Source: Anaeramoeba flamelloides
Taxonomy: Eukaryota > Metamonada > Anaeramoebidae
Assembly: GCA_027625915.1 (NCBI GenBank)
Contig: JANTQA010000021.1
Coordinates: forward strand, 868,001 to 932,000
Reading direction: 5' to 3'
Length of the DNA: 64,000 nt
Shown here: piece after piece, positions 12,662-25,369 of the stretch
How the letters are laid out: each line of letters opens with the position of its first letter
How positions within the stretch are numbered: position 1 is the first letter of the stretch
Notes under the pieces: model-generated
Database searches by the model: none
Seen by the model: only the letters and a program-made list of their open reading frames with translations
Told to the model about the DNA's origin: nothing
Translations under genes and position numbers: made by a program

Positions 12662-15409
12662 TTACCACCAATCGAATAGCCCTGTATTTCTTCTTCTGGG
12701 AGGGTAATCGTTTGAAATTGTTGAACGTCCAAACATATCATTATCAAAGAAAGAACGTGTTGGTTTGCGCTTCTGATATCTTGTTTCATAAGGATTTGAA
12801 TAGAAATTTGAAAATGGGTCAGAATAAGATTGTCTTTGTCTTTGTTTTTGTTGTTGTGCATTTTCGATTATTTGTTCAAATTTTTTTTTAAAGTATCTTT
12901 TTTGTTGCTCTATATGCTGGTTTGTGATTTCTTCATATTCTTCTTCGTTTGCGTTGTCTTCTTTTTTGCTTTGGATTTCTTTGGCTTTTTCAATCCATAG
13001 TTGATTTTTTTTAATTAACTTTAATAATTTTTTCAATCCAAATTCTGAAAATGAATTTGGTTGTTTCTCTAGAAAGCCTTGGTATTTTTCGATTAATTGT
13101 TGGAAATTGTCAAATGATTTCTGTAATTTTGCTTTTTCATCTTTCAATTTTCTAATTTTTTTTTCATTGGCTTTTAACTCGTTTAAAATTGATTTATATT
13201 TTTCTTTTGATGCGTTTTCTCCTTCGTCATAAATCCAATCTTCAATTTTTTCAAGAGATTGTGTTTCTTCATTATACTTGGTCTCTGTTAAAATTGGTTT
13301 AAATTCTTCAAATAAAATATTTCTAAATTTGTAAATATATTCTTCAAGATCATTTCTCATATTTAGTCTTTCGATAATTTCAAAATCAATTTTTTGCATT
13401 TTTTTTTCCAGAGTTTTCCATTCATTGATTTTAGATTCGGGGATCTTAAATTCCTTATTAAGATGAGTAGGCAATCTTGCTGTTTTTGTTTTTATAACTT
13501 TTTCCTTTTCTTGTTCTTTTTCTTGCTCTTTTTCTTGCTCTTTTTCTTGTTCTTTTTCTTGTTCTTTCTCCTGTTCTTTCTCCTGTTCTTTTCCTGTTTC
13601 TGTTTCTGTTCCTTTTTCTGTTCCATTTTCTTTTTCTTTTTCTTTTTCAATTTCAATTTTATTTCCATTTTCATTTTCTTGCTTATTTTGTATTTCTTCA
13701 ATTTCTTCGTAGATCATTTTGATTGAATTGAATTTTAATTTATTAAATCGGTTTAATTCTAAATTAATTTCAAACTTCCTATTCGATTTATTATCGTTTT
13801 CCTGTGGTACTATGCCACTTACTAGATAATCACCAAGAATTTTTCCTGAAATTGGGATATCTTTCAGCTCTGGAGTTTGTTCGTTTTCTTGGGGGTAATG
13901 GATTTGCAAATTTGTTGATTCCTTGATTTGAATGTTTTTATTAAACAGGGAAGGAAAGGATTCAAATGGCTGAATTAAACTGTAGGACTTGGAAATCAAG
14001 TTCTCGCTGTTGTTTTCATTTTCATTTCCATTTTTTGGAAGTAAAGTATAGTTGATTGGATAAAGAGAAGAATCATCGCTAGTGTATTTTTTTGTTAAAT
14101 ATCTGGGGCTTTCAATTGCTGCAGCGATTGCATTACCACGGGCAATAGATTCTGAAGAATTCATTGTCATTGACAACTTTCGGCCAAACCATTTCGAGAG
14201 TATTGATTTAAATAAGGGAATTCGAGACGAACCGCCCACGATTTCAAGTGAATGCAATTCTTCTTTTTGAAATTGCGATCTTTTTAAGACACGATCTAAA
14301 ACATTAGTGGAGTTGCCCAGGAGTTGGGAAATTCTTTGTTCATACTCTTTCCTGGAAATTTTGATTTGAAGATCCAAATCATTATGGAAGGCGTCCACTG
14401 ATAGCATCACGTGCTCTGGTGAAGATGATAGCATTTCTTTAGCCTTTTGAATACTGTTCATTAATTTGACTTTGGACCTTTGTGAGATTTGCCCATCGTT
14501 GGCAAGATCTAAATTATACTTGGCTTTGATTAATTCGCTGACATAGGAGTATAAAACCCAATTTATTGCCCTTCCTGAAATTGATGTGTCATGAGCGATC
14601 GAGTTAATTTGAAAGGAGCTCTTGGTAAAAGAGACGATCGATGCAGTCAATTGAGAATGGCTGAAATCAACCAAGAGAACCTTTCTTGCGTCTTGTGTTT
14701 TCCCGTCAGGAAGCTCTGATCTCTGGAAGCCATAGGCTAAACTTAAAGCCTTTGGTTCAGAAATCATCGACAAGACAGAAAAGCCTGCAATTTCGGCGCT
14801 TGTTTTTAAATGCTCAATTCTTGATTGGCTATAGGATGTTGGGTAACTTAATACCACTGGTTTAAGTTCGTTGTCGTTGCCGATTAGCCCTTTCACATAG
14901 GTGAAATACATTGCTACTAACTGCGTGGATGTCAAAATTATTGTTTTCGTTTCATTTGAATTTGGTTGTTCGATTTCAAATTTGTAACTAACTTCGCCGT
15001 TGTTCAAGTCTTCTTTGACAAACCCGTCATTGAAAAAATTTTGTTGAATTGCCTTCAATTGTTCGTCTTGGTTGTAGAATCCCAAGAGTGATTTCAAATC
15101 AGTTAAAGTGTTCTTATAATTTCGGTTTTGCTGTGAACGTGCTTGAAACCCCATAAGCCTTTGTTCTCCTTGAAACGCAACATAGGAACTATTTTAATTT
15201 TGAAAAAGAAAAGTGATTAGGAAGATAAAGAGTTAAAATTTAGAAAAATGATTTTTTTTTTTACAAACCAAAGATTAAAATAAGATTATTATTTAAACTT
15301 ACTCTGATTCACGTTTACTTTGTTCATTGGAAACAACAGTTAGTCCATTGATCCCATATTTGGATAATACAGTTTTTTTATTCCCAAAATCTAAGCCGTA
15401 AATGTTCAT
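12662..15409 (-). CDS. Hsp110-type (Hsp70 superfamily) chaperone
   Basis: Two exons on the minus strand: 15409-15303 and 15188-12662, joined by a 114-nt intron (GTAAGT...AAATAG), giving 877 residues. The N-terminus reads MNIYGLDFGNKKTV, the Hsp110 form of the Hsp70 phosphate-1 loop; SKRESDSYVAFQGEQR follows across the splice. Later come LVDFSHSQ (phosphate-2) and EIVGGSSRIPLF (adenosine site). The nucleotide-binding domain covers about residues 1-385 and the beta sandwich about 390-510. A charged insert with a KEQE repeat follows (13490-13660), then a helical C-terminal domain ending in NTGLFDWW. There is no signal peptide, no ER retention signal and no EEVD tail, so a cytosolic Hsp110 acting as Hsp70 nucleotide-exchange factor and holdase is the best reading. 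ATG 15409 is the first in frame and sits directly before the conserved motif. Confidence 0.9.
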
Positions 15410-18043
15410 TTTTTGTTGGTTGTTATAAATTCTATTAAAAATTATTCTTTAAAAAAATTATTTTAAAAAAAAAATGAAAATTAATTCTTGAAAAATGCTT
15501 TTAAAGAATTTTTGGTACTCATTTTAATTCGTTTGGTTCTTCATTTCATTCGAGGGGTTGATTATCTTTGTTAATTGCAAATATCTTTCAATTTTTCAAA
15601 ATGATCACAGTTTTTTCAAAAATTGTGATGATTATTATTTTGTGAATCATCAGATCATCTTTGGATTTTTATCAAAGTGATACAAAATGGTTAGTTATAA
15701 GTTTTGTTTGTTTGTTTGGTCATTGTCTTTCGATAAATATCACATTTTTGATACACACAATTATTTTTCTTTGAAAATCATTTTTCTATTCAGAATTTTT
15801 TTACTAATTTTATTTTTAAATTGATGAGAAAAATGGATTTGAATTTCTGATTCTTCAGTAGTTTTTTGTTTTCTGTTTTCTTTGACAAATTTCTTCTGTT
15901 TTTCAAAGAAAGGTTAAATTTTTATGAAATATTTTTTTCAATCATTATTTCCCATATTTGTTCTGTTTGAATTAAGTAGCACATTTAGAAATTAGAATCA
16001 CAACTGTTGATTGGATATCTCATCATTTGAAAAAATGATCAAATAAAAATTATTTTTTGATCAAGCAGAATTTTTTTTTGGATAACTGGTTGGTATGGTT
16101 CTAAATATGACTGGTGTTATTGGGTTTCTGGTTTTTTTTTGGTTGTGTTGCTCAAAGAAATGAGAAATTGAAAGAATTTGTTTTTTTTTCTTATTGAAAA
16201 GACTTGATTATTTTAAAATTTAAGATGATGAAATTTATCCTATTTTTTTTTTCAAAATTCAGATTTAGCTTTGAGAAGTCATTGAAAAGATTTGAATTAG
16301 AGTGATAGGAAAAATTTTTAAAAGTTTTTTTTGTAACTTTTTTTGTTTGGAGAAAACAAGGAAACTGTAAAGAAAATTTCGACAAAGTAATTTTATAAAA
16401 AGTTCATAAAACGCTCGGTACTGCGTATTCGAAGACTTCCTATGAAGTTTCTTATTTCACATACTTTGGAATTGATAAAATCTCTTTGACCATTGTGAAA
16501 AAAATTTGGGTTTTTAAAAAAAATTGGGTAACTGTTGAGAGAAAAATGTTGGACACAGAAAACTAGTTGGACAGCATTTTTAATTGGGAACCTTACTGAA
16601 AATGATTTTTAATTTCAATCGTTTGTGAAATAACTAAAGAAAATAACAATAATCTACTTATTAGAATATCCATTAATGTAATTCTACTTTTTCAAAACCT
16701 TATCTCTTTTAATCTAAAGCAAGTTTAAAAAATACCATTTTCAGAATTAATAGTAAACTTTACTAAAACTTGGATTTTTGTTAAAATAGAATGATCTAAT
16801 TTAGTTATCAACCATTCAAATTAGTATTCTACGCACACCACATATTAATGAACTTTTAACCCATTTAAACCTGGATTTATATAAAATTCACCGAGTGATC
16901 AATAGGATTTGATTTTCAATTTTACTAATGTTCCCAATAAAAAATGGTGTCCAACCATTTTTCTTTTTCCAATGTTTTTCTCTCGACAGTTATCTAAACA
17001 TCAAAAAATCTGAAGAAAGGATTGTAATTGATGAAAAAGGAATTACTAAAGCGTCGATTTTTTACACTTTGAGAAACACCAGAGTTTATGATAAAAAAGA
17101 GAACTGTAATTTAAAAATGAAATTTCCAAGTTTTTCTATTTAAACAAATCATTCCAAGTAGTAAAATCAAAAGTTACTTAAAAGTGAGTTTTAAAGAAGA
17201 GTAAATCAATAAATTGAATCACCTACCAAAAGTGTTGAGGTTTCGCCTTCTCAAAAGTCCCAACTTGAGCTTTTTACACTATTGGTATTGGAGATTTTAA
17301 TTGGATAAAATTTCCTTGAATTGATCATCTTGTTTTTATTCTGAAATATTTGTTTTCTTCCATTCAGCATTCAGAGTGCAACAAAAAACAAAAGGTATTA
17401 TAAAAAGTACAAAACAAATAAACCAAGACATAAATTTCAATCTATTTCTTTGACTTCTCTATTTGTCAAAGAAAAAATTGGTCAATTAAGGGAAAATTGT
17501 TCCATATTTAATTTTGAAAGAATGGTATTGCAAAGCATAATTCTTATTCTTGAAGATCACTGAACAAAAGAAGTGCTTTGTTTGGAACAATAGGGTTTGT
17601 TTTTTCAAATTGGAACGATTAAATGAATAATAGTTTTATCAAAAGATTAAATAACTTTGTATTCAGAACTGATTAATGTCTTCTTAAAAAAAATGAATAT
17701 CAAATTCTGAACACCATTACTTCACTTTTTTATCACAATTTTAACCACTCAACTACTTTTTGGAAGATTCTCAAATAGTTTTTATAAACAACACAATAGT
17801 TTTATCGGATCAAACCCGAGAAACAATTCAACTCGGTTTCAAAACGCTAAACGAGATAATAGTTGATTTTTTCCTTATGCAAATTATCATTTTTTTTAAT
17901 TTATTAAATCTTAAGGTATGTTTTTTTATTTCAAAATTTTCTTTTTCTTTTTCTTTTTCAAAAAAAGTTTTTACTTTGTATTTTTTTTTTTTTTTTCTTT
18001 TCTTTCTATCTTCCTTATTTTCTCTTCTAAAGTTTATTTCAAA
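15410..18043. other. AT-rich spacer between divergent Hsp110 and uL18 genes
   Basis: This stretch separates the starts of two divergently transcribed genes, so both promoters should lie here. No coding region is recognisable; the longest frames are low-complexity. I could not identify a heat-shock element with confidence. Confidence 0.55.
17925..18043 (+). promoter_or_regulatory. Pyrimidine-rich leader of the ribosomal protein gene
   Basis: The roughly 100 bases before the uL18 start are almost pure T/C on the coding strand, including a run of about 16 T and a CTTTTCTTTC-type segment, then AAAATGG at the start codon. Such tracts are often found ahead of highly expressed genes in AT-rich protists; a regulatory role here is inferred, and there is no mapped transcription start. 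Confidence 0.3.
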
Positions 18044-19412
18044 ATGGGTAAAAAAAGAAAGAAGAAGGGCGCATTCCCAAAACTCCAAAAAAAAAAAAGT
18101 TATTTCATGAGATATCAAACAAAATTCCGTAGAAGACGTGAATGCAAAACTGACTACTATGCCAGAAGAAGACTTGTTACTCAAGACACATCAAAATATG
18201 GTGCTCTTAAATATAGGTAATTTTTTTTTTTTTTTTTTTTTTTTGCTTTTTAAATTTTTTTTTTTTTAATTTTTCTTTTTTGTTTTTATTTTTGCTTTTT
18301 TCAAAAAAAAAAAGAAATTTTTTATCTCAACGAATTAAATCACCAACTCAACTAATTAATCCTATTTTCAAAAATTCCAAAAAATCAAATATATTTAATT
18401 GTATAGATTTGTTGTACGTATTACAAACCACGACATTGTTACTCAAGTCATTTACTCAAAAATTGAAGGAGATCATGTTTTAGCTGCTGCTTACTCTCAC
18501 GAATTACCAAAATATGGTGTCAAAGTTGGTTTCACAAATTATCCAGCTGCTTATTGTACAGGACTTTTATGTGCAAGAAGGGTTTTAAAAAAACTTGGAA
18601 TGGACAAAATGTATGAAGGTACCTCAGAAGTCGACGGAAAACATTTCCTTGTCGAGGAAAACGAAGACAGAAGACCATTCAAATGTCTTCTTGATATCGG
18701 TCTTGCTCGATCGACAACTGGTGCTAAAATTTTTGCTGCATTAAAGGTTTGTTTTTCTTTTTTTATTTTTTTCATATTTTTTTTTCACCTCTTTAAACCT
18801 CCTTCTTTACTCAACACACCTTAACCAATTTCCTTTCAACACTCTAAATTTAAAAAAATAATTTACACCAACATTTAAAAAAAAAAAATTAATAAACAAA
18901 TAATGTGAAAATAGGGAGCTTGTGATGGAGGATTATATATTCCACACAACACAAAAAGATTCCAAGGAACAAAAAATGGAAAATACAATCCAAAAGTCCA
19001 TAGACAATACATCTTAGGGGAAAAAATTGCTGGTTATATGAAATTCTTGCAAAAAAAAGATAATACTAAATACCAAAAACAATTTAGTAAATATATTGAA
19101 AATAATATTGAACCAGATCAAGTCAAAGACATGTATCTTAAAGCACACAAATTAATAAGGGAAAATCCAGTTTTTGAAAAAAAAACAAAAAAAGTCTATG
19201 AAAAACAACCAGATTTCAGGGTAAAAAGACTCACTCTTGAAGAAAGAAAAGAAAGAGTCAGACAAAAAATCATTGCAGCTTTCCAAAGAATGGAAAAACT
19301 TGAAGAAGAAAGAAAAAATAAAGAAGAAGAAGAAGAAGAAGAAGAAGACGAAGAATCTTATGAAGAAGGTAGCAGCGAATATACTGATTCCGAAGAAGAC
19401 TCTGAAAATTAA
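18044..19412 (+). CDS. RPL5: 60S ribosomal protein L5 (uL18)
   Basis: Three exons: 18044-18216, 18407-18746 and 18915-19412 (336 residues), with two introns of 190 and 168 nt ending in TATAG and ATAG. uL18 binds 5S rRNA and is part of the 5S RNP of the large subunit. Family hallmarks are plain: [77 protein letters not shown] and RENPVFEKK. Two features are unusual. The N-terminus before SYFMRYQ is extended and Lys-rich ([11 protein letters not shown]...), and the protein ends in a strongly acidic tail of about 40 residues (Glu run, then [13 protein letters not shown]) where most L5 proteins are basic. The start ATG has a good AAAATGG context and follows a pyrimidine-rich leader. Confidence 0.97.
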
Positions 19413-22208
19413 ATTTAAATTTAATGATTATTATTTTTTTTTTTATTTTTATTTATTTAAAATATTATATTTATTATTTGTGATATTTATATTATTTAAA
19501 ATATTTAAAATTAACATAATCAGAAAAATAAAAGACCTAACTAAAATTTAAATAGACAGAATAAATATAACGTTCTGATCCTTAGAAAAATTTTTTTTTT
19601 ATTTTGATTTTGATTTTTTTTTTTTTTTTTAGTTCAGCATTTTAGTTATTTTTTTTTTTTTTGGTAATGAATAGTAACTTTCACTAAGGAATTATTGGTT
19701 TTTTATTTTTGTTTAAAATTTATTTTCGGTGATAGACAAACCTTGTGTGACAAACTCAAAAAAATACAGAAAAATCCTAAAAAAACAAACAAATAAAAAT
19801 AGATGCAAAAAAGTGATACACTATATTTTAATTTAAAGCTGTAGAAAACCTTTAATTCAAGTACCCCCTTTTTTTATAAGCTAATAGTATAAACAATTTT
19901 TGGTCAAAGTGGTCCAGCTGTGATGGCCGATTCCGTATACTTAAAGGGTTTGATTAGATATTTGAAGATAAAAAATTATTTTGGAAATTAATAAAATACA
20001 AATCATTTGATCTTATTGTGATTTTTTGATTTTTTTCTTTTTTTTTTTGAAACCTATTTGTTTTGGAAATTTTATTATTTCAAGATCTATAGTCACTAAT
20101 TAAAAATTGCCTTATTCCAAAGTTATATATGAGGAGGAAACCCTTGAAAAAAATATTAGATGGATATCTCCTGGAAATAACTTTGATATACAATTAATGA
20201 TCTAAATGAAATCTGTTGGTTTTTTACTTTTAAATGAAACCCATAATACCTTTTTTCTTCTAATTTTCAAGAAAATATATTGATTGTTTAGATTCATATC
20301 ATAAAGATATTAACTATTCTCGGATGTATATTATTCTACCAATTATTTTCTTGATTCTGCAAAGAACAATTATCAACAATATTTACTATTTGGAAAAAAA
20401 AAATAGCCACATTTGAGAGAATTAAAGTTTAGATTTAATAATTCCTATATGATATTGAAAGTGGTTTACTGGGATTTTCTTTACTTGACAGTGGCTTGGT
20501 AAAAAAATGAAGGATCTTACATTTTTACAACTTGTACTTGGGATAAAAAATGAGGTTAGTAGATTTCTAAAACACATTTGTTGATAATTTACAAAATATT
20601 GAAAACCTATTAACAATTTTAGGACTTATTACCCTTTAGAAAATTTTCTCAGAAATAAATTTGATAATCACAAAAAAAAGAAAAAAAAAGAAAAACCAAT
20701 TAAAAAAAAAAAAATTATGAATAATATTGATTTCTAAGATTAGTTTTGACAAATTTTGAGAAGAAATTTTATTAATATAAAAAAAAAAAAAAAAAAAAAA
20801 GAGAGAATATATGAAAAATGTTGGTAGTGTAAACTATTGAATCAAATACGGTTAAATTTTATTATACAAGTTATATTTTTTTAAACTAAACCCAAAATAT
20901 CTATTTATATACCCAAAATACTATGTATCATATCTTAATTCTGTATAATAATTCAATTTGCTTAATTATAAGAAAATAATTTTATTAAGATACAATCAAA
21001 GTATCTGATCTGGATTTTATAAGATATTTATTTTTAGGTTCTTTAGACCGTTTTTTCTTCTTCTTTTTAATCTGAAAATTGTTTCAAAAGATGTTTGTTT
21101 TTGATAAAATTTTAAAGAGAAGAAGAAATTCTATCCAAAAATTTAATTTTTTGCTAAAATTTTTTAAGGTCAATCTTTATTACTATTAATTTCAAAATAA
21201 ATAGAACAATATTTTCAACTTTCCAAAAAAAGGTTTTAAAAACCTAAAAAATTTCAAAATTTTAAATCTTTAAACCAGTTTAAATTATTAATTAACCTTT
21301 TAGAATTGGGTACCTTTGATGATTAATTTCCCTTATTGTGATTTTTTTTTTTTCGAAAGCTATATGAAAATTTTGATTTTTTTATTTTACAATTAACAGT
21401 ATCGGTTTTTTACTAAATTTTAACATAAAATGCTTATAAAAATTTTAATTTTTTTTTTGTTTTATGGAAATATTTGGATGGATATATTTCCAAATACACA
21501 CTCCCGATAACTGGCTTAATCAACATCAGCCCATAGCATAATTTTATAATACGACTTGAAAATATTGAATAAACCCATTTATCTTATCGAAACAATTTAG
21601 AAATGATTTTTTTCGAAGATCGATTTGGCTTCTTGGTTGACTTTTGAGATATAATTTTTATTAATATAATTTGATTTCAACAATATCCTACAAAGTGATG
21701 CTTTCACTGTCTTTAATTCAATTCAAGTATCTAACAACCCATATAAATAGTTTCAAGGGGTTCTAGAAATTTTCAGCTTGACAATCTACAAGATTTCAGT
21801 TACTGGCATTCTTTCATATTTTTTCAAATTTCAAAATACTTGAAGAAATCTATATAAGACCAAAAAAGGTTTAAAAAAATTGATTTAAAAAAAGAGAATA
21901 ATTTTGGATTTATTTGAAATTTTCTAAAGTTATCACAATTAATGATATTTTTTAACTTTCAAAATCTAGAAACTGTTTTTATGAAAAAAGAAAAAAGGTA
22001 AATAGTGAATTAAATTTGATTTTTTTAAAAGTTATACTTTGAAAAACTCAAATATAAAGTTAGTAAATCTCTCCTTTTAAATATTTTGAAAATTTGAATT
22101 AATTTCAAAATCACAAAGTGTTGTCAAGTAAAAAAATATACCACAAAGTTTGAGTGGATCTTTACATTTTTGAAAATTTATTTTTTCTTTTTTTTTCCTT
22201 TTTCTTAA
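19413..22208. other. AT-rich spacer with an inverted-repeat element
   Basis: No gene is recognisable. Long A runs lie near 20779-20800, and a copy of the small inverted-repeat family lies at 21207-21375. A short GC-richer patch near 19903-19935 (GGTCCAGC...GATGGCC) can form a small stem but does not fold as a tRNA. Confidence 0.55.
21207..21375. mobile_element. Small inverted-repeat element, family B copy 1 (diverged)
   Basis: The ends read CAATATTTTCAACTTTCC and GAAAGCTATATGAAAATTTTG, imperfect inverted copies of each other, enclosing about 130 bp. The interior (TTAAATTATTAATTAACC, then CTTTTAGAATTGGG) matches the copy at 51279-51450, which has almost the same length. Confidence 0.55.
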
Positions 22209-23577
22209 ATGCACACAAATTGGAAATCAATACCATATAGTAGTATTGGGCTACTAAACAAAAAAACCTTCGGAGGTTATCCAACAAATTACAATTTAAA
22301 AATCCGAACAAACACACCTTTGGGGCCATTTATTGAAGATTCCTTTTCACTTGTTAAAAAATCTGAAAATTGGGGATTTGCTTCACAGATTACTGCACAA
22401 ATACCTATAACCAACCATTTAACAATTACACCTTCATTCTCATCAAATACGTTTCTAACAAATATTATTTTCAGTCCACTCAACAACCTCCAATTGGGTG
22501 CAATTGGTAAGAGCTCCTTTCAAATTTTATGCTTTCCGATAATCTCTCTTCTTTGTTTTATTTTTCTTTTTTTTTCTTCAATTTGCAGAACGAGCAATTG
22601 CTGATGTTCAACAAAAACAAATTAGGACCTTCCTGATCTAATTTATTCTTAAAAACCATTTATTTCATATCTGGAAGTTTTCTGTTTCTTGATTTTTAAA
22701 CTCTTTTGATCTGAAAAAGAGAAAACAAAGTTTATTCGGCTTTAATTCATTTCTCTTTCGAAACTACTCTTTTTTTTTTTTATTCTGATTTAGGAAGAAT
22801 TTTGTTCTTGTAATCTCTAAAAGTTTTGTGTTTTGGTTTTTAAACTCTTTTGATCTTGATCGAGAAAAACAATTCATTTTCATCAACAGAATTCTCACCT
22901 TGATTACTTTTTCTTTTTACAACTTTTCAAATCAAAATAAAAATCAAAAATTCATTTTCCCAAACCATCCATTAATTATTAAAGGACAAATAAAACCAAA
23001 CAATGGAAGGCTGTGGTGTACTTATAAGCAAGATTATTTTAATTTAGGTCTTGCAAGCGATCTTCAAAGCAAAATAATCAAATTCTCTTCAACAACTAAC
23101 ATTGCAGGTGTAAATGTTGGCTTGGTTAGCCAGGTCGAATTGTCATTGCCTAATGATAAGAATCAATCAGACAAGAAACACTGCGGACCGCTTTCGTCTT
23201 TAAATTTAGCAGCACAATACCAGTTATCAAATAAGATTGTATTTGGTGCATTTATAAGAAACTTTTTCAGCCAAATGGATCTCTTTGCCCATTACCAAAT
23301 TAACAAAAACACCTGTGTTGGTACAAAGATCTCTTATTCAACCAAATCAGAAAAAAAAATCCCTATTTCGGTAGCACTCAATAAATCTTTAAATAAGCAA
23401 TTAAGCTTGCGCTGTAAAATGGAAGATCTTAAATCAATTTCGTTAGGTTGTAAAATTTTACCATCAAAAAAGATTTCTTTAGCATTAGGCGTCACAGCAG
23501 ACGTTCATAATTTAAATGTCATAAACCATTATAAATGTGGGGTTGCTATTAATTGCGATTTGTCAGAAAACGAATAA
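22209..23577 (+). CDS. VDAC/Tom40-superfamily (Porin_3) beta-barrel protein
   Basis: Exon 1 is 22209-22506, with donor GTAAGA and phase 1. The best-fitting second exon is 22985-23577, acceptor ATTAAAG, giving 296 residues, close to the usual VDAC length of about 280-290. The protein is an alternating polar/hydrophobic series of beta-strands (for example NYNLKIRT, GFASQITAQIP, LNLAAQYQLSN, KISLALGVTADV) with no hydrophobic helix. The last strand contains KCGVAINC, which fits the mitochondrial beta-signal (polar-x-Gly-hydrophobic-x-hydrophobic) used by the outer-membrane SAM complex. The family forms metabolite channels (VDAC) or the protein import pore (Tom40) in the outer membrane of mitochondria or related organelles; VDAC is favoured by length and the LLNKKTFGGYP-like start. 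An alternative acceptor at 22588 (TTTGCAG) opens a frame that stops after 17 codons. The second exon's start is therefore the weak point. Confidence 0.7.
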
Positions 23578-25369
23578 TAACATATTAATTTATTAGTTAT
23601 AAATAATTTGTTTCGGCAACCGAGGATTTTATTTTTAATAATAGAAATAGATGAAGAAAAAGAAAACACAAAATTTTATCAAAATTGAGAAAAAGAAAAT
23701 TTTTAATAAAAATCCTTTCTTCATGTTTTTTTTTAAAGAATTAATAAGTTTTCAAACAAAGAATATATAAAATTATTAATATTAATAATTTTACTCTAAA
23801 TTATATTAAATTTTATTTTTATTTTTTTTTGGGTGTGCAAAAACTTTTTTAAAACTAGCAAATTTAGTTGATCTTAAGGCTTTTTCAAATCCAGTGTTTC
23901 TGGATTCAAGTTAAATTATGACTGACTTTTGTTGAATTTTATCTAGAAAAAACAAAAAAAAATTCAAAGGGAACCTTCCCTTTGGCTTTAAATCAGAAGA
24001 GTTAGATAAATCCGAGAAGATATCAAAAAATGATTCTCGATCTTTTATATTTATTTACTGATTTATTTGTGAAGCTACAAATATTCGACTTTGAGTTTCT
24101 CATCTTTTTTTAACTAAAACCATTTTGGAACATTAATTGAGATTTGATAGTAATATATATTAACTAAATTCCAAAAATTTGGACACAGTTTAAACAGTCG
24201 AAAGAATAGCAATATTCCACTTTACATTCAATTTGGGAATAATTTTCATTTTAAAAACTATTTCATTTTTTGTCTTTTTTGTTTTGTTTTTATTTCCTTT
24301 TTTCCAGTTAAGTAATCTGTTTGGTTAGATCTGGAAAAATTTTCGATGGTTGATTGAAGTTTAGTATTGAGTTTGTTAAATTAGAAAATCACATACAAGT
24401 GGCTGAAGGTATCTTATCATTTGATCGATCAACAATTGTTGGTGAAATTTCAACAAATTAACCGTTACATTTTTTGTTCAGCTCGTTTCATTATTTTGGA
24501 CACACTGGTTTTTTTTTTTGAGTTTTATATTTTTTTCTTTTATTTGGATTAAAATGATTAGTTATAAAAACATTAATATTTGTTTACTTAGTTGTGATTT
24601 AATATTAGGTATGGAAAAATATAATAAATTGAGTTTTATTTCGCCTATTTTTGATTTTGGAAGTGTCAAAATTTTTGGAATGTGGTTTATATATATATAT
24701 ATATTGTTTTATACCGTAAACACAAAATATAGGAACCATTGAAAGAAGAATTTGCTATTGAGAGATTCAATTTAAACTTTACTATTTTAAAAACAGTTTC
24801 CAAAATGGAAAGATAACTCTAATTTTGAATTTATTCTTGGCAAAACTAAAATCAATCAAGTATAATTCTATTTACCTTAACTTTATTTTCTGAATTTTTT
24901 TTTGGATGTGTTCGGGATTTTCTTTTAATATCAATCTTAAAAATAGACAAAATATTTAATTTTTAAAATTTTTACAAAAAAATTGTAATGAAATATTTTT
25001 TCTACTTGTTTATCGATTTCTCGAAACGAACTTTCTATAATTCAATATCAAATCATCAGCGAACACCTGGGGATACAAATCTTATGCTTTTCTTTTTTTT
25101 TTTTCTCAAAGAAAAGGTGAAATAAAACCAAATAATAATGGTTGAAAATCGAAAATTTCAAAAAGTCAAAACAAAAAAGTTTTAAAATACTAGTCATAAA
25201 TTTTCTATTTCTCCTTATCAAACATTTTGGAGCTAATTTTTTAAAACCATTTGTATTCACCTTTTTAAAATGAAATTTATTTATTTACACTTTATTAAAA
25301 ATTATTATTTATAAATCAAGAAAAACAGTAACAACCGACCCCACCCCCACATACATATGCGCACGTGTA
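23578..25369. other. AT-rich spacer between convergent genes
   Basis: No gene is seen. The spacer lies between the 3' ends of the porin gene (plus) and the SAC9-like gene (minus), and contains the family C repeat copy at 24160-24485. Confidence 0.55.
24160..24485. repeat. Dispersed repeat, family C copy 1
   Basis: About 325 bp that aligns along its length with 32735-33070. Shared blocks in the same order are CACAGTTTAAACAGTC/CACAGTTAAAACGGTT, a GGAATAATTTTCATTTT-like block, TTTGGTTAGATCTGG/TTTAGTCAGATCGAA, TTTGATCGATCAA and GAAATTTCAACAAATTWACC. I estimate roughly two-thirds identity by eye. No terminal repeats were recognised. Confidence 0.6.

Noticed and set aside
13394-13726. 110-residue Phe/Leu-rich plus-strand frame resembling membrane segments
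   Set aside because: It is the antisense shadow of the Lys/Glu-rich linker of the Hsp110 gene on the minus strand.
19900-19940. GC-richer patch GGTCCAGCTGTGATGGCC as a possible tRNA or small RNA
   Set aside because: It makes only one short stem, with no anticodon or T arm.
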